A stretch of DNA of 64,000 nucleotides from Sphagnum magellanicum (Eukaryota > Streptophyta > Sphagnopsida > Sphagnales > Sphagnaceae). A model generated the notes under the pieces. It was given only the letters and a program-made list of their open reading frames with translations. It did not search any database and was not told the DNA's origin. Positions 39,361 to 50,569 of this stretch are shown here, piece after piece; the first letter of the stretch is position 1; every line of letters starts with the position of its first letter. Made by a program: the position numbers and the translations under genes. The DNA is taken from positions 1 through 64,000 of the forward strand of contig MU273448.1 of assembly GCA_021904315.1 (NCBI GenBank), in the 5' to 3' direction.

Positions 39361-41538
39361 TTAAGTAAGTAAGTGGATGGATAGGTAAATAGATAATATG
39401 TAGGTAGGTGGGTAGGTATATAGGTAGGTAGGTGAGAATGTATAGTTAAATTTGTCCTAGGTAAATAATAAGTAGGTAGGTGGGTGGGTGGGTAATACAT
39501 AGGCAAGTAATTAATTAAATAAATAGGTCGATGAATGAGTAACAGGTAGATACATAGGGTAGTAGACCATGTCATGTTTGATTAAGGATTATTGACCATT
39601 TTAATTAAATGTTCAACTTGATTAAAGACCATTAATTATTTTTACTAAAGATCATTGGCCATTTTGAATAAATGTTCAACTTAATTTAGGATCATTAATC
39701 ATTTTGACTAAAAATCTTTAAATATTTTGATCAACTGTTTAATTTGACTAAAGACCATTGACCATTTTGACAAAGGTTATACAACTTGACTATGTGTATC
39801 AAGTCAAATAAACCACTATAGTCAAATTGATCAATCAACACATACATGTGTCATTCAAGCCTTCGATTTTTAATCAAATGTACATGTCTATTAATCAAAA
39901 TGACAAATCAATCAATTTGAACGTTTTTAAGAACCATGATTTGTAATAGTGTGAGGCCCTTTGGTCATTTAAAAATCATATGTTATATACCCTATGTACA
40001 TTGATTTTATGCAATCCTCTTGATCTAACTGTTGGATCAATTTTGATTCAAAATGAACTTTGAATAAAAAAAATGTTGTTGTGCTAATTTAAATGTTTTT
40101 TATTGTGTTTACAATAACCAAAGGATGCCATAAAAAATTTAGTTTACATTGTACTATAATACTTGTTATACATCGCCTTTTTTGAACAAAAGTGGTTCAC
40201 CTTTGATGTGCTTTCACATGTTAGTATTCAACTTTTAACTACTCATACATGGATTTGATAAACTATATCATTAACAAAATAGTTGGGCCCCATAAGATTT
40301 ATTCCATAAGGAGCTCCTGGTTTGATTCTTGCCATTTAATAATAATAAAATTTATAAATGCATTAATAAAGTTGTTCAAAGGTTTACCAAAAATGAAAGG
40401 CATTTACAACCAACCCAATAAATAATAGGGTGAAAGCACATTAAAGTGTTAGAAAATCAATAGATTATCATCCCTCTTCAAAGTCCTTTTCTAGTGTAGT
40501 TGAAAACTGGCTTAAAATATGAATATTTAGATGATATTGAAAGTAAAATTATTTACTATTTCCAATTTCAAATCATGATGTTATAAGACATATAAAAATA
40601 TCACAAATATTTTTTTTTGAAAATTTTTAAATGCTTAAAAAGGCTTTAAAAATAATTATAGTTTTTGGGATTTTAAAAAGTCCATAACATAATAAATTAA
40701 AATCACATTCCATTCATTCAATGGATCTTTAGTTTTTAAAACATAATTTGTCCAATATCTCAAAGTTTCAAACATTATAAATTAACATATTGTAATGTAA
40801 AAGTTCATATACATGAGTTTTAAAGGTGCGAGAAAAATTCAAAAATCCATTACTTATTGGTTATCCATTATTTTGGTTTTTTTTCCCCCATTTTTAGAAG
40901 GTTGATTATGATAGTTTTAAACAAATGAATCCTTTTTAAAATTATTTCAATGATTTTTATTTTATTTATTTTATTTTATTTAAGGAATATGCCCCTACCA
41001 TTAAGACAAAAATGGTGACAAATAATTTTGGAAATAAAGGTCCCATGTAGCTAATAAGAAAATTCAACATGCATGCATGAGGCATCCAATTTTCCTCTTT
41101 TGGGGTGGGGGGGGGGGGGGAAAGGGAAGGGAGGGATTTTGTAAAATCATTCCTTGGTCCTATGGGGTTACCATCAAATTCACAAACTATTCCCCAAGAC
41201 ATTCCCAATAACATCTCAAATTTATCCCATATGTTTTGCCCAAAGTTCAACTCTCATGTATATAAATTGAAAATGTGGGCCATAGGGGAGCACATGGGTG
41301 AAAAAACATGTTTCAATTGGGGGATGCCCAATGTTCTGAAAACTTTGATGATGGGCCATTCAATATGGTTCCTTCAAAAAGAAAAATTGTGAGCACACCC
41401 ATGAATTAATTAGTATGAATCACACTATATACATAATTGACAACAATGTTCGATTATGTTTTCAATACATACAAAATTAAATTCAATCTAGTTTAATATT
41501 TTTACAAAAATTCCAAAAAGAACGAACTTTTATGCAAA

Positions 41539-44500
41539 TTATGCTGGGAATTCCTCTAGTGTGCCATTCTCTAACCCTTCCTTCATATGGTGCAAACACA
41601 CCCATCGAATGGTTGACAAATCTCCATGGCTACTATCCATTTTAAAATATCTCACCCTACTCAAACCAAACAATTTGAATATGTCTTTCCCTCTCAAGAA
41701 GTCCACAAGCCATTGCATAGCAACCTTGTGTTCTTCAACTAATGCATTTCTCGAAGTAGGCAAATGGCTTGTACTGCTTTGCCCTACAATTGGTCCTCCA
41801 TGTATTCTTGGATCTTCGATGCAATCAGTTATGTTTTGTGCATCGTATGCCAATGCAAGTCCCTGTGCAAAATTGGGTACCAAGTTACCCACTCCTCCTA
41901 CAACATGGGCAGCCACCTTCGAAAGGATTAACACAATTTTGAAGCCAACAATGACCAAATGGGCAATTTTGCGCCTGTTTTCATTCTCCACATACTTAAT
42001 TTCATCACCTTTTTGATCATCCACAACATGAATGCCATTAATATCTTCACACAATAAGTGGAGATAGACTACTCCAATCCCCATCAACCCATCAACAAGT
42101 CGACGTTGTTGTCTGGTTCCTCCAGTGGTGAAGAAAGCATTGCATGGTACTTGTTGTTGGTGCAACTCAAAGAGTAATTTTGTCATCCCATCTAACTTCT
42201 TTGATAACTTCTTATACAACCATTCTTCCTTGCATTTGATTTCTTGCATTGTTTTTTCAAACACCTCCTGCAATTTTGTTGATATTCTTGCAACAATTCG
42301 ATCTTCGGTTGATCGAAGTTCAGCCTTCATGTCTTCAAACATGTTGCGAATGAGTTGCTCCAAGTTTGTAGGTTCTTGCAATGACATTTGATGAAAGGAT
42401 CTTTGCAATCGCAAATCACCACTTTCAGAGGTTTTTCCTTGGGTATGTTCAGATTCTTGTTCAGAACTTGGTAAATTGTTGATGTCAATTTCCACATCCT
42501 TGAGGCCTTGAAGGTGTCGCTCCAACACATCATGGGTAGCCACTTCACCCAAAAGGGATGCAACTTCATCCTCCATACTTGTGTTAAGGAAATCATGATC
42601 ATCTCTTTGCACATCTACTTGTGGCCACGGATGCACAAGTTCCAAATCAAGGTTTGTTGCCAACAACTCCTCCTTCAAATCTTCAACCAATGCCACTTGT
42701 TTTGTTCTGTTCTTGCACAGCAACAACTTCTCCACAGCCCTTGGCCTCAACACGCCTCTCATTAAGGTAACCCCTTGGCAACCTTGGGGACTACTACACA
42801 AGTGTTCAATTCGGCTTAACACATGGTCATGGATAAGTTGAATTGTTTGGATTTCACTCTTGGATGATTTCACCAATATGTCAATGAAAGCATGACCGGG
42901 CATTTTATCGCCGCTTAACTCCACAAAAATCTCCAAGCCATTCACACAAATCTTCATGAGATTCTTTTTATTCTCACAAATTGCTCCCATTTTCAAGTCA
43001 GCAAAATGGCGTTTCAACACCACCTATAAACATACCAAATTCCAATTAGTAATGCATCTAAATGTGAAATATGATTTCAAAGCAAATATAAGTTGGAGGG
43101 TTCAAAATGACTATCTTACTAGTTCATGATTAGGTTGCAACTACATTACATTAAATGTTCAATGTCGATTGAAAAGTAAATATGCTTTGAAAGGCCTCTC
43201 ACTTGAACTCGTGGAAAGAATCCTGGGGTAAGGGTCGTGACATCTTCATCTCGACATTGTAGCCTTCGTCCAATGTAAATGGTTTGCACATGAAATTTTA
43301 CTGACCATTGCAAACGTCTTTCACCTCTTGCTACAACATCTTCGAGCTCCAATGTTGCAGGGACAAATAACTTGTCATTTGAATGTAAATTTGCAACACG
43401 ATCTCCTGGATGATCTGCCATGTTGACCTTGTATGCAAGATCCATCTTGATCATCAATTGTATAAGAGTTTGAAAGATGTTGACCTCATTGATTCCCACC
43501 CAATGAATGGCATTTTTGAAAAAGGACTTGAGAAGAGATTCAATTTGCTCCATCGTCATGAAACCATCACGAAAAGTTGTTGTCAACTCCAATTCTTCCA
43601 CAGGTCTTCGAAGCTCGATCAAGTGGCCCATCACTTGGTGACAAAACCAATGAGGGTTCACAACCACAAAATCTTCATCTTTGAAATAGATGATTTCACC
43701 CGCATCATGTAAAAATAATGCCACTGCTTCATGAGGGTTTAGAGTTTTGTCATGAGTGTTTGTTGGTGACATTGGTTGCAAGCTTGGCTCTTTCTTGGCC
43801 ACAATATCATTCTTGAAAGATTCCATGGCAACAATGGGTTGATAGGGATGTTCCTTGATCCAATCAGATAATCCATGTTGCACATTCACACATGCCCCAA
43901 ACACATGTGGTAATTTGTCAAGGACATTTGTACAAGTTGTGGTCACTTCGTCCACAACATGCCTTGATTGTTGAGAAGAATGTGCATTGATTGAATGCAA
44001 TTTCGAAGACAAATTGATGTAATCTCGAAATTGATTGGCCAACTCTTTCATAGAAGATTCCACAAATTCTTTGTGTATGAACCCCTTGTCTGCATTAGTG
44101 ATCACAATTGTGATGTGTGGTGGAAAGTTGAAAGACCTTTTGGTGTTTGATGAAATGAATCTCAACCAAGATCGAAGCTCCTCTTTGATAGTTTCTGGAG
44201 ACTTTCTTTCCCCAGATTCCCTATCAAATGGATTGCATACCAAAACAAAATAACTCACATTTCCTTGACTGCTCAAATCTGGCATCATCATATCGTGAAA
44301 AGCATGGTATTCTTCTTGGCCCGCAAGATCCCATAAAGAGATCTTTTGGTCGTCATGATCAAGAAGGACATTGATCTCTATTCCTCGTGTTCTTTTCCTC
44401 CATTCGTCTGGATCATTGGAGCAAAATTTGAAAGGTTTGCGCAATTCAATCACCTCCATCAATGGAAGAAACAAGTTTGGTCCACAACCACTTGCGAAAG

Positions 44501-47205
44501 CTCTTTTCATTGACCTTCCCAATGTTGTTTTGCCTACATTACAACATCCCATTTAGTTCAACGTTCCGTTGCTTGCAAATTCAACCACATTTTTCATTTC
44601 AAGAAATTAATAGATGATAAATCATTCCTTTGCATATGTTAAGGCAATAAACAAGGCCAAAACAACTTGTCAACGATACATGTTACCAATAAATTGCCTA
44701 ACCAATGGTTTTTAATACCATATTATACATGTATATTATTTGAACAACCAAACGTTGTAAATATTATGCCTATACAAATTAAAATAACTTTATCTTTTCA
44801 TTTGGTGTAACTTGTTAAATAACTATAAAGAACACAAAAGTTAAAACTAACAAATGCAATTTGAATAAAATGAAACCAAGATGGTCATGTTCATAGTTGA
44901 ATTACCAATAAAAAATACATACACAAGGAGTTTTGCCTTTTGATAAACTTGTGCACATTATAAACATTGCGCATATTACTTTCTTTTAAAGGAAAAATAT
45001 TCTATATTGTTTACATGTAAAATGTAAAAGGTGCATTTTTTTTCCCCACTATCATCGTCAAAGTTATTTAGTTGCTTCATTTCCACCTTAAGGATTAAAA
45101 TATTAGAAAGGTCCCATGATTTTGGATAACCAAATTAAATTGATCATGACCAATATTATACTTTGGTAAACTATTGTGCATAATAAATAATGGTCCACTT
45201 GGCAATGGATTACATTTGCATTGACAACTTGCAACCGATGAATTTTTGCCAACAAAATAATTGGGGAAATGTAATTGGTGTTTTATTGTAAATTTTACTA
45301 ACTTTGCTATTTGTATTTGAAAAAAATCTCTTAAAAAGCTTTTGGTCACAAATTTGGAAAGAGAAAACCTAGCTTGCAAGATCTTCACAAGTTTTAAGGA
45401 CGATTTAGTCATCATTTAAAAATTTATGTATCCATTATCTAAATTTGAAGAGAAGCGAATGTGATAAATGCTCTAAATTCTTTTTTTTTCTAGCAATGTT
45501 TGATGTGAGTAATGAAAACAGAAGACAATATGTTACAGAAAAATCAGATGTGAGTAATGAAAACAGAAGACAGATGTGAGTAATGAAAACAGAAGACAAA
45601 AATTAGTGACAGTGAAAAGGCTGAGTTACCTGAGTATGCATTGCCACACAAGAACACTCGCACAAACTTGGGCGGCACTCGAGGCATGCCCCTCAAAACT
45701 GCCATGTAATCCTTTGCATTGTTTTCCAATTGTGCTTGCACTTGTGCAGCTTGCCCCTCCCGTTCCAATGGCGTTCCATCCAAGGAAATCTCCATCAAGC
45801 AAGGATGCATGCGAACAAGATCCATCATCTTAGCCAGCACCTCAGGCCCTTTAACACCTTCACACCCGTGGAGGTAAAGGTAGCGCAAAGTCTGATTTTT
45901 TTGTAATGACTCCAAAATCTTACACACATCTGATTGTTCCAATGGAGTGCCAGCCAAGTCAATGTGGGTCAACGAATGATTCATTTGGAAAAGATCCATC
46001 ATCTTAGCTGACACATCAGGCCCTTTAACACCTTCACACCCCTGTAGGTCCAGGGAAATCAACGTCTGATTTTTCTGTAATGACTCCAAAATCTTACACA
46101 CATCTGATTGTTCCAATGGAGTGGAAGCCAAGCTAATGTCGGTCAACGAACGATTCATTTGGAAAAGATCCATCAGCTTGGCCGACACATCAGGCCCTTT
46201 AACACTTTTAGAGCCTCCTATGTCGAGAGAAAGCAACGTTTGATTTTTCTGTAATGACTCCAAAATCTTACAGACATCCGATTCCACGTCGCACCACGGA
46301 ATGAAAAAATGTGCAAGGGTGTCGTTGGTGCGTAGCATGTGAGCGATTGCTTCGCCTGCTCCTTGTCCCATGTTAGAATAACCTCCATCAATGAAGAGAT
46401 GTGTTAATGATTTGTTACGGGGTCGGGCTGTAGCATGACCTGTAAGGGGCTCAAGCAGCGCTTGTACTCCATTGGGGCCCAATTCAGTGCCGCCCAGATC
46501 CAAAGAATCCAAGGTTGAATTTATTGCCAACATTGATCCCAATGACGCACCTGCAGTGGACATTGTCCCCTGAAAGTTCTGTAGAGTAAGATTTTTGAGA
46601 ACGCAATTGTTTGCCATCTTTTCACACACAATTTCAACGCCATCATTGTCCAATACTCCGTCCAATGTGAGAGAGTTCAATGCCGGAAGCAGATTTTGGC
46701 AAAGTAGTTGAACCTCCTGAATACTCAACTTTGGATGGTAGCCGTCTATGCGCAATTCCTTCAAGCTTTGGCATGTACTGACAGCATCTATGAACTGATG
46801 GCAATGCTCTTTATATGCTTCATCATATCCATCCACTTCTGCACGTAACACAAAGCATAGCTTCTCCGGTTGCGATTCATTTAAGCAACGGATAGCCTCT
46901 TCAAAACTTACATCCCCTCGGTTAGGTTCCTCCAACAACACCGGATGGCTTTGAGGTGGAGAGGCAGGCATATCGTTATGAATGAGTGGATCCAGGGTTG
47001 AGAGACGATCACTTTCTACTGAGCCTTGTGATTCTTCGCTTAGGATTCGACCTGGTTGATGAATCATTTCACCCTGCACGAAGATCTCTACAGGCAAAAT
47101 CTCTTGTGCAGTTTGCTCGCATGAGCTCTGGCCACACTCGCTTGTGCTCCTACCTTGTCCCGTATCCGCTGCATCTACCGCCAGTGTCAAACCCTCTGAC
47201 TCCAT
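41539..47205 (-). CDS. Roco protein (LRR-Roc-COR), TORNADO1-like, three exons
   Basis: Exons on the minus strand are 47205-45630, 44533-43203 and 43023-41539. Introns of 1096 and 179 bp have donors CAG/GTAACT and CAA/GTGAGA, and acceptors ending TAG. The joined frame is open for about 1463 codons. Residues about 148-490 are leucine-rich repeats of the RNI/28-29-residue kind. Residues 521-528 form the P-loop GNAYSGKT, with the codon of Gly526 split by intron 1. DLAGQ (594-598) is the switch motif and TNAD (671-674) the guanine-recognition motif of a Roc GTPase domain. About 785-975 is the COR domain, crossing intron 2 at FPRVQ/VVLKRHF. A charged helical stretch and a conserved-looking C-terminal region follow (970-1463). 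Arabidopsis TORNADO1, an LRR-Roc-COR protein of similar length, is the nearest family I know; it acts in leaf and vascular patterning. The role here is inferred only. The frame extends six codons upstream to a GTG, but I chose the ATG at 47205. A non-coding 5' exon is possible. Confidence 0.85.
45502..45599. repeat. 26-bp repeat, three copies, in Roco intron 1
   Basis: The unit 'gatgtgagtaatgaaaacag' plus 'aagaca' starts at 45502, 45547 and 45573. The last two copies are directly adjacent. They lie within about 130 bp of the intron 1 donor. The near-identical units suggest recent slippage. Confidence 0.85.
45760..46281 (-). repeat. 174-bp coding repeat, three copies, in the Roco LRR region
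   Basis: Three tandem units of exactly 174 bp (46281-46108, 46107-45934, 45933-45760) each encode 58 residues beginning SDVCKILESLQKNQTL. They correspond to residues about 309-366, 367-424 and 425-482. Each unit spans two LRRs of 29 residues. The last unit is the most diverged at its end. The high similarity points to fairly recent in-frame duplication of an LRR pair. Confidence 0.9.
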
Positions 47206-49030
47206 TTCCCCAGCAGCTGGCACTGAATCACAATGGTAGACCCTGCAACACTATAACACACTATAAGTAAGCTTCACTTGATGCGGCAGAGGCTGTCCAC
47301 GGAGAAACTATGTTTTCAGAAGTGCATATTCTTCCGGCAATCAAAGTCATCTAGACTCATGTCGGACTTATTGTAGTGTGTTTGGTTTCTGTTAGTTGCA
47401 GCTCTAGCGCGACCTGGAAAGATTCTGATTTCTCAGTTGGAGCTCAAGCCATGACTTTTCAACTCAATTTCTTAGTCTTCAATTTTGTGAATCACTACAC
47501 GACATGTAGGTCTTCCACTGATTGGGACATTATATACATGATAAGGGAATCCAAGCTGAATATCAATGTTGGTGCAGGTCATATAGATCCATGTTTGGGA
47601 TGCGAAGCGTGCTGGTGTGAGGCACGTACCTGCTACTTTTTGCGAAATTGAACAATTGGTAGCTCAAGGACTGGGAGTCGTTTTGTTCCGAATAGGCAGC
47701 GTACACTTAGTGATGTGCAATAACAGCAGCAACTCACACATCCCGCAGGCTGAAAATTTGTAACACTTTCTCCTTTGTGCCGATGTGAACCAAACTGTTC
47801 AAAGAAGGACCCATTGTGGGATGAGTATTTAAACTACTCCAGATTAGTGAGTAAAATTTGCTAGAGTGAGAGCTCAATTATGGCGAATAATGGATCTGCA
47901 AGTGATTTTTGCCGCACTGGAGCGCACGGTGTCACCAACGAAAATTGAGGATGTTTGGAGCGTTATGGTGGGATACCCACCTCAGGACTTTCCTTCAACG
48001 ACTACTATTCCACAACTTCAGGCTTCTTTGACTTGTGCACGTTGTCTTTGGTTATTTTAAACTCTTGTTCAGGACTCCATTTGATCTTGTAGCTAGCCTT
48101 GAAAGAGCGCTACCCTGCAGTCACCGAATATCACACATTGTCAGCTGTGGCTGGGTTCAGAACATTGTTTCGTCATAATTGAAGGGTTGCTAGCGTTGAA
48201 AACTAAGAAACAACTCGACTTGCATATGAGATTCCTTGTGTGTCTACCAACCTGATCAGCTTTGCAGAATTGGAGGATTGAATGAGTGTGCAAAATAATG
48301 TCAAGAAGCTTGGACTTTGAATGAGATGATTTTCTTTTGTACTCGTTAGTTTTATGTTTTTATGAAGACAAACCTCCCGGGAGGTAATCTGCATGTCAGG
48401 AACTCGATTGAAGTGTACGACAACACGATGCTAGGAATTTTGAGCTAAAAGTATAGTGAATGGATAATAGCAATTCTATTGGTGCATTTTGAAAATGGGG
48501 AATAAATTCTAAGATTCCAATTTGAATGGGTCTCGAGCGGAGAGAAACAAGGAGAGTAGGTGTGCACACGTAGTCCGGGTGCTAAGAGAGACAATGAAAT
48601 TCCAAAGGGAGGCCTCGAGAAGAGAGCAAGCTAAATTAAATTAAACACAAGTGTGGGTCTTCCTCAGTGTAGTCAAAGACAACTGAAAGACATTGACCCT
48701 GATTATTACATATCCAAGTTGTTGAAGCCTCGTCCACCAATAGTACTAATAATGGAAGAAACAACAAGCTTGGGTGTGAGGATTTGAGAGAGTTAGTACC
48801 GTCGGGCTGTGCCAAGGGCTCCAATCGCCTTATTAGTGGACTCGTAAACGAGAGTGTAGTTCCTAGTTACGGACCACCGGGCTTGTGGCTCCCACTCTCC
48901 ATCTTCCTGCACGCTTGCTTTGAGAGCTTGCACGCTTTCAGTGCACTAGAAACCACGAGGCTTCTGACCCACTCCCTCCTCCTTGTCAAGACTACCTTCG
49001 AAGTCTCAAGTTTTCAGTCCCTATAAGTTA
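47206..49030. other. Upstream region of the Roco gene; no further gene seen
   Basis: This should hold the 5' leader and promoter of the Roco gene (transcribed leftwards), but I could not place a convincing TATA box or start site. Small ORFs (47376-47651, 47866-48060, 48784-49026) show no recognisable motif. Positions 48873-48970 and 49031-49125 are diverged direct copies ('gaccaccgggcttgtggctc' against 'gaccaccaggttcgtggctc'), marking the edge of repeat X. Confidence 0.4.
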
Positions 49031-50095
49031 CTGACCACCAGGTTCGTGGCTCACACTGCTCTCCATCTTCTTGCAAGCTAGCTTTATAGAACTTGCAAGC
49101 TTGCAGTCCCTTAGCAGGTAAGAAGCTAGAGCTTAATGGGTGTTGCGTTGAAAGCATCCTGTGCAACAATCTACTTAGAACGCATCTCTCAAGCCACTTC
49201 TTGCCTTGATGACCAATGTCAGACCTAGTACACTGACCCACTCAAATGATAGATATCGATATTCACACATTGACAGGCCCCTCAGGTCTGCCGTACCTTC
49301 AAGCCCAGCTCATTGAGTTTGTTGCAAACGCTTGGCAGGTTGTACCGACTGTCCTGACCTTTCATCACCCTCATTGAGTATGCGTCTAGTGGCAGATAGC
49401 AACCTCTTCAATGCTAATTAGCGCATGGAAAGTACAACGGGACGCGTGGGAAACAAGCTTACAAGAGAATGCTGATCTCTACTTCATCACAAACTGCAGA
49501 GCATGAGATGGTACTGAGGTAGGTTGGTTAAATCAAATTTAGTGAATGTAAGAGAAGAAATGAATCTTTAAAGGCATATAATCAAGATTACGACATTCAG
49601 TAGTGACATACATCAGACATTATTTAGAACTTCCATGTGACCAACAGATGGGGTTTTTTTTTGAGTATGGTGCGAGTGTAGGTGTTAGTTCACCCAATTG
49701 GAGTCTTCAGGTGATGAAGCTAGAATAAATCTCAGAGGCAACTTACATGTACATGTACATTATTCTTTTAATGTATCTCTTGACCGTCTTTTTTTGGTTG
49801 GCCTTTGATTATTTCATTCTTTCAATTCACAAATTCAGGTTCTTTTTTCCTCTTTTATGATCCAATGACTTTTCACAGGCTTATTTCATCTAAACGTAGT
49901 GCATTGATGAACATTTCAAGGAAGCTGCTTAATGCCTGTTTTGCATTAAAAAGTATCATCCCCAGCAAGCTTACAAGGTAACAAAGGTTTTCTTTGTTTT
50001 TCTTTTTTTCTGCAATTTTGTGATATACTTGGAGTGGGAATCATCTATACAAAGATTTAGCCAAATTTGGCTATATAAAACAGGTAATAGATGGA
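49031..50095. repeat. Dispersed repeat X, copy 1
   Basis: It is closely similar to 60893-61810 over most of its length. Both contain 'caagccacttctt', 'agcccagctcatt', 'gtaccgact', 'gtacaacgggacgcgt', 'ctctacttcatcacaaact' and 'aatgcctgttttgcat'. Both end in the 'attttgtgat' plus AGCCAAATTTGGCT module. A shorter copy lies at 54755-55120 and a decayed one near 34560-34930. No coding region was recognised; it may be part of a retroelement. Confidence 0.7.
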
Positions 50096-50569
50096 TTATT
50101 GTTAGCTTGTTGACCTTGTTAGCTCTCATTGGATTTCTCAAGCCACTTCTTGCTTTGATGCCAAATATTAAACCTGGAACAATAATTAACCTAGCCAAAT
50201 GACAAATATTGATCATTGTATATTAAATGGGAATCATCATGTACTTTCAAGCATAGTTCATTGATTTTAAAGATCCAACTTGACACGTATTTTAAGATAA
50301 TTGCCAATACCAGTGATCACATCTTGTGCAATGTGTACATGAAAGAATCAAACTCCATAGCCTACCCATTCATTGATATTATAATTATCAAAACACCTTG
50401 GAACTCTAGCAACTTGAAATTTCCCATAAAATCAAAATTCACATTTTTTTTTCAGTTTTGCTATGTGTAATAAAATGTTGCTTCATACTAGCATAACAGC
50501 CTCACATGATGCACACAACATGAACTTTAAACTTTTGGTGGTGGGCCTCTTTCTATGTGAAAATTAATC

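Larger units (their letters stand above)
37374..39951. mobile_element. Non-autonomous CACTA element nested in the hAT-like element
   Basis: The right end, reverse-complemented, begins CACTATTACAAATCATGGTT. The left end reads GACTACTATAATTCATGGTT, 15 of 20 matching, with the first base changed. TGA flanks both ends (37371-37373 and 39952-39954), the 3-bp duplication expected for CACTA. The interior is mostly degenerate repeats and encodes no transposase. GTAGGTAGG-type arrays lie at 37650-37790 and 39370-39560, and similar arrays occur in the remnant at 14125. It inserted after the host element at 36836. Confidence 0.75.
36836..40217. mobile_element. GTGAAAGCACA-ended hAT-like element, interrupted by CACTA
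   Basis: Both ends read GTGAAAGCACA in inverted orientation. The flanks are ATGTTAGG (36828-36835) and ATGTTAGT (40218-40225), an 8-bp target duplication with one mismatch, which points to the hAT superfamily. The paralogous left copy has the uninterrupted site at about 28138-28152, 'caatgttaatattcaa', confirming both borders. Removing the nested CACTA element and its 3-bp duplication leaves about 0.8 kb with no coding capacity, so this is a non-autonomous element. Related termini occur at 17762, 29236 and 40428. Confidence 0.75.
35025..42170. repeat. Segmental duplication, right copy (partner 26150-31140)
   Basis: This copy is collinear with 26150-31140 but interrupted by the insertions at 36836-40217. 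It runs into the 3' coding end of the intact Roco gene. The noncoding part just downstream of that gene (40970-41480) matches 29920-30450. A run of 14 G at 41107-41120 corresponds to a shorter G run near 30036. Apart from the Roco exon, no gene was seen. Confidence 0.8.

Noticed and set aside
39330..39575. Minus-strand ORF rich in Tyr, Pro, Thr and Leu
   Set aside because: It is the translation of a GTAGGTAG-type simple repeat near the right end of a CACTA element.
43410..43712. Plus-strand ORFs across the Roco exons (also 41561-42016, 44035-44253, 46986-47270)
   Set aside because: They are antisense shadows of the well-supported minus-strand exons.
45544..45629. C-terminal tail SLIFVFCFHYSHLSSVF of the LRR reading frame
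   Set aside because: It reads into intron 1; the donor CAG/GTAACT at 45630/45629 restores the P-loop.
47203..47223. GTG at 47221-47223 as the Roco start
   Set aside because: Nuclear plant genes start at ATG; the first in-frame ATG (47203-47205) is preferred. A splice-acceptor-like TTGCAG upstream leaves room for a leader exon.
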